A stretch of 6,949 nt of DNA, taken from assembly GCA_021818125.1 (NCBI GenBank), contig JAKAFG010000105.1:1-6949 (forward strand), in the 5' to 3' direction. Below the pieces are notes generated by a model. That model ran no database searches and was not told the origin of the DNA. It saw nothing but the letters and a program-made list of their open reading frames with translations. Position numbers and translations under genes: made by a program. Positions 5,287-6,949 of this stretch are shown here, one piece after another (within the stretch, counting starts at the first letter, position 1; every line of letters starts with the position of its first letter). The stretch comes from Pseudomonadota bacterium. Lineage in GTDB: Bacteria > Pseudomonadota > Gammaproteobacteria > Acidithiobacillales > Acidithiobacillaceae.

Positions 5287-6949
5287 TCACAAATGCTCCA
5301 GTCGCTGTGCCTGTTCGCCGAGTTGCAGCAGGGCGGCGTCCATTTCGCGCAGACGCTCTTCCTCCTTGGCGACGACCTCGGCGGGCGCGCGGCTGCGGAA
5401 GCTTTCCTGAGCCAGCTTGGCGGTGGTTTTAGCGCGATCCTGTTCCAGGCGTTGCTGTTCTTTCGTCAGGCGGGCCTGCTCGGCCGCCACGTCAATGACT
5501 CCCGCGAGGGGGACGAGGACACGCAGGTCGCCGACCAGTTGCAAGGCGGCGGGCGGCGCTTCTTCTTCGGCGCCCAGCCATTCCAGGCTGGCGAGGCGAC
5601 TGAGAGCGAAGAGCCACGGAGCATATCGTTCTGCGCGCTGGCGGTCGCTGGCATCGCCCCCCTGCAGCAGCAGCGGCAGTGCCTTGCTGGGTGCAATATC
5701 CATCTCGCCACGCACCGAGCGGATGGCGCGGATGACGGCAATCAGCCATTCCGTATCGCCATCCGCCTGGGCGTCGATACGGGAGAGGTCTGCCACCGGA
5801 TAGGGGGCGAGGGCAATGCTGTCGCCCGCCTTGCCGATCACCGGGGCTATCCGCTGCCAGAGTTCCTCGGTGAGGAAGGGCATCACCGGGTGCATCAGAC
5901 GCAGGCCAGCCTCCAGTACCCGCAGCAGGGTATTGCGGGTGCCGCACTGCTGCGCGGAGGTAAACGGGCTGTCACTGCGCAGGACGGGTTTGGTCAGCTC
6001 GATATACCAGTCGCAGTAGTCATTCCAGAAAAACTGGTACAGCGCATGGGCGGCGTCGGCAAAGCGATACTGGTCGATGGCGCTGTTGACGGCCGCTTCG
6101 CAGTGCTGTAGACGACCGATAATCCAGCGTTCCGGCGCCAGCAGCTCGCGCTCGCCTTCCAGATCGGCCGGATTTTGTATCTGCATCAGGGCAAAACGCG
6201 AGGCGTTCCAGAGCTTGTTGCAGAAGTTGCGATTTCCCTCCACCCGCTTGAGGTCAAACTTGATGTCCCGGCCCTGGGTGGCCAGGGCCGCGAAGGTGAA
6301 GCGCAGGGCGTCGGTGCCGAAGGCGGGAATGCCGTCGGCGAACTCCTTACGGGTGGCCTTTTCGATTTTGGCCGCCATCTGCGGCTGCATGAGGCCCTTG
6401 GTACGCTTGGCGACGAGGTCTTCCAGACTGATCCCGTCGATGAGGTCGATGGGGTCGAGAACATTGCCCTTGGACTTGCTCATCTTCTGGCCCTCGGCGT
6501 CGCGCACCAGACCGTGGACATAGACTTCATGGAAAGGCACGTCGTCCATGAAGCGCAGGCCCATCATGATCATCCGCGCCACCCAGAAGAAAATGATGTC
6601 GAAGCCGGTGACCAGCACGCTGGTGGGGTAGAATTGGGCGAGATCCGGTGTTTTTTCCGGCCAGCCCAGGGTGGTGAAGGGCCACAGCGCCGAACTGAAC
6701 CAGGTGTCGAGCACGTCCGGGTCGCGTTCCAGGACCACCGGCATGCCGTAATGGCGGGCGGCTTCCGACTGCGCTTCCTCTTCACGACGGGCGACAAAGA
6801 TTTTGCCGTCGGGGCCGTACCAGGCGGGAATCTGGTGCCCCCACCAGAGCTGGCGGGGGATTCACCAGTCCTCGATGCGCTGCATCCAGTCGAAGTAGGT
6901 TTTGCTCCAGTTTTCGGGCACGAAGCGGATGCGGCCTTCTTCCACCGCG
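5287..6949 (-). CDS. valS: Valyl-tRNA synthetase, N-terminus outside window, with an in-frame TGA
   Basis: Class I aminoacyl-tRNA synthetase that charges tRNA-Val in the cytosol; the family is essential. About 553 codons are visible, the C-terminal part of a protein of about 950. The frame is open to the right edge apart from one TGA at 6862-6864, so the ATG at 6744 is not a real start. Reading inward: FVPENWSKTYFDWMQRIEDW, the TGA, RQLWWGHQIPAWY (6817-6855), DVLDTWFSSALWPF, the tRNA/ATP-site KMSKS (6472-6486), the anticodon-domain FCNKLWNASRFA, and a C-terminal charged coiled-coil arm (about the last 70 residues) typical of ValRS. KMSKS to the end is about 398 residues, as in E. coli. The HIGH motif would lie outside the window. 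If the TGA is real and unsuppressed, this copy is dead, cut at about residue 428. nhaA follows after 18 bp. Confidence 0.93.
6838..6859 (-). other. Stem-loop directly downstream of the valS TGA
   Basis: On the minus strand, CCCCCGCCA pairs with TGGTGGGGG over 9 bp (one G-U) around the loop GCTC. It begins 2 nt after the TGA. A bacterial SECIS element also lies just 3' of a UGA and has a G in the apical loop, but here the loop starts only 11 nt after the UGA, closer than usual. The CCAG...CTGG part follows from conserved codons for Gln-Leu-Trp, so the fold may be accidental. Confidence 0.4.
6862..6864 (-). other. valS: In-frame TGA inside valS at a normally Cys-occupied position
   Basis: The codons around it read E-D-W-TGA-I-P-R-Q-L-W-W-G-H, where bacterial ValRS commonly has D-W-C-I-S-R-Q-L-W-W-G-H. 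No frame change occurs, so a single-base change (from TGC, TGT or TGG) explains it. The same genome uses TGA as a normal stop in at least five other genes of the window, so a general TGA reassignment is unlikely. Confidence 0.9.

Noticed and set aside
5293..6111. Long plus-strand open frame (272 codons) opposite valS
   Set aside because: It is antisense to strongly conserved ValRS sequence, its translation resembles no family I know and is low in structure, and no ribosome binding site stands out. GC-rich codon bias creates such shadows.
5287..6744. Treating the ATG at 6744 as the start of a short separate synthetase-like protein
   Set aside because: Conserved ValRS sequence continues upstream in the same frame, before and after the TGA, so this ATG is an internal Met.
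6862..6864. Genome-wide reassignment of TGA to an amino acid
   Set aside because: TGA ends the hydrolase, tetR, nadC, nhaA, valS and the left-hand gene at the expected family lengths.

Overview
The window reads as a chromosomal stretch of a GC-rich (about 60% by eye) proteobacterium. Gene families, gene spacing and codon use would fit an Acidithiobacillus-like or related gamma/beta-proteobacterial genome, but that assignment rests on general protein resemblance and is low confidence. All gene families are known. The interest lies in regulatory and structural details.

Layout from left to right: (1) positions 2-367, plus strand, the C-terminal part of a conserved nucleotidyltransferase-like hypothetical protein. 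(2) A hairpin at 391-416 whose U-rich side faces the minus strand, ending the next unit. (3) A minus-strand unit read from 2966 down to 458: a TetR-family repressor, a dienelactone-hydrolase-family enzyme and a class III Old Yellow Enzyme (YqjM/XenA type); the last two overlap by 4 bp (ATGA). The repressor is preceded by a perfect 12-bp inverted repeat holding a near-consensus promoter (TTGACA, 17 bp, TATCTT). That promoter would start transcription at or next to the repressor ATG. The repressor carries a Cys and a Lys placed like the redox pair of E. coli NemR, which controls an Old Yellow Enzyme, so an electrophile/oxidant-responsive detoxification operon is a reasonable inference. (4) A second minus-strand unit read from beyond the right edge down to 3095: valS (valyl-tRNA synthetase, 5' end outside the window), nhaA (Na+/H+ antiporter) and nadC (quinolinate phosphoribosyltransferase). 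valS and nhaA are 18 bp apart; nhaA and nadC overlap by 4 bp. The 3' end of nadC is mirrored by an imperfect inverted copy just downstream.

The most striking anomaly is an in-frame TGA in valS at 6862-6864. It sits between conserved catalytic-domain blocks, with the reading frame intact on both sides, at a position that is usually Cys in bacterial ValRS. A 9-bp stem-loop starts 2 nt after it. A sequencing or assembly error is the most likely cause, a real nonsense mutation or second gene copy is next, and recoding is the exciting but least likely option.

No tRNA, rRNA, CRISPR array, insertion sequence or phage feature was seen. No gap between genes exceeds 130 bp.
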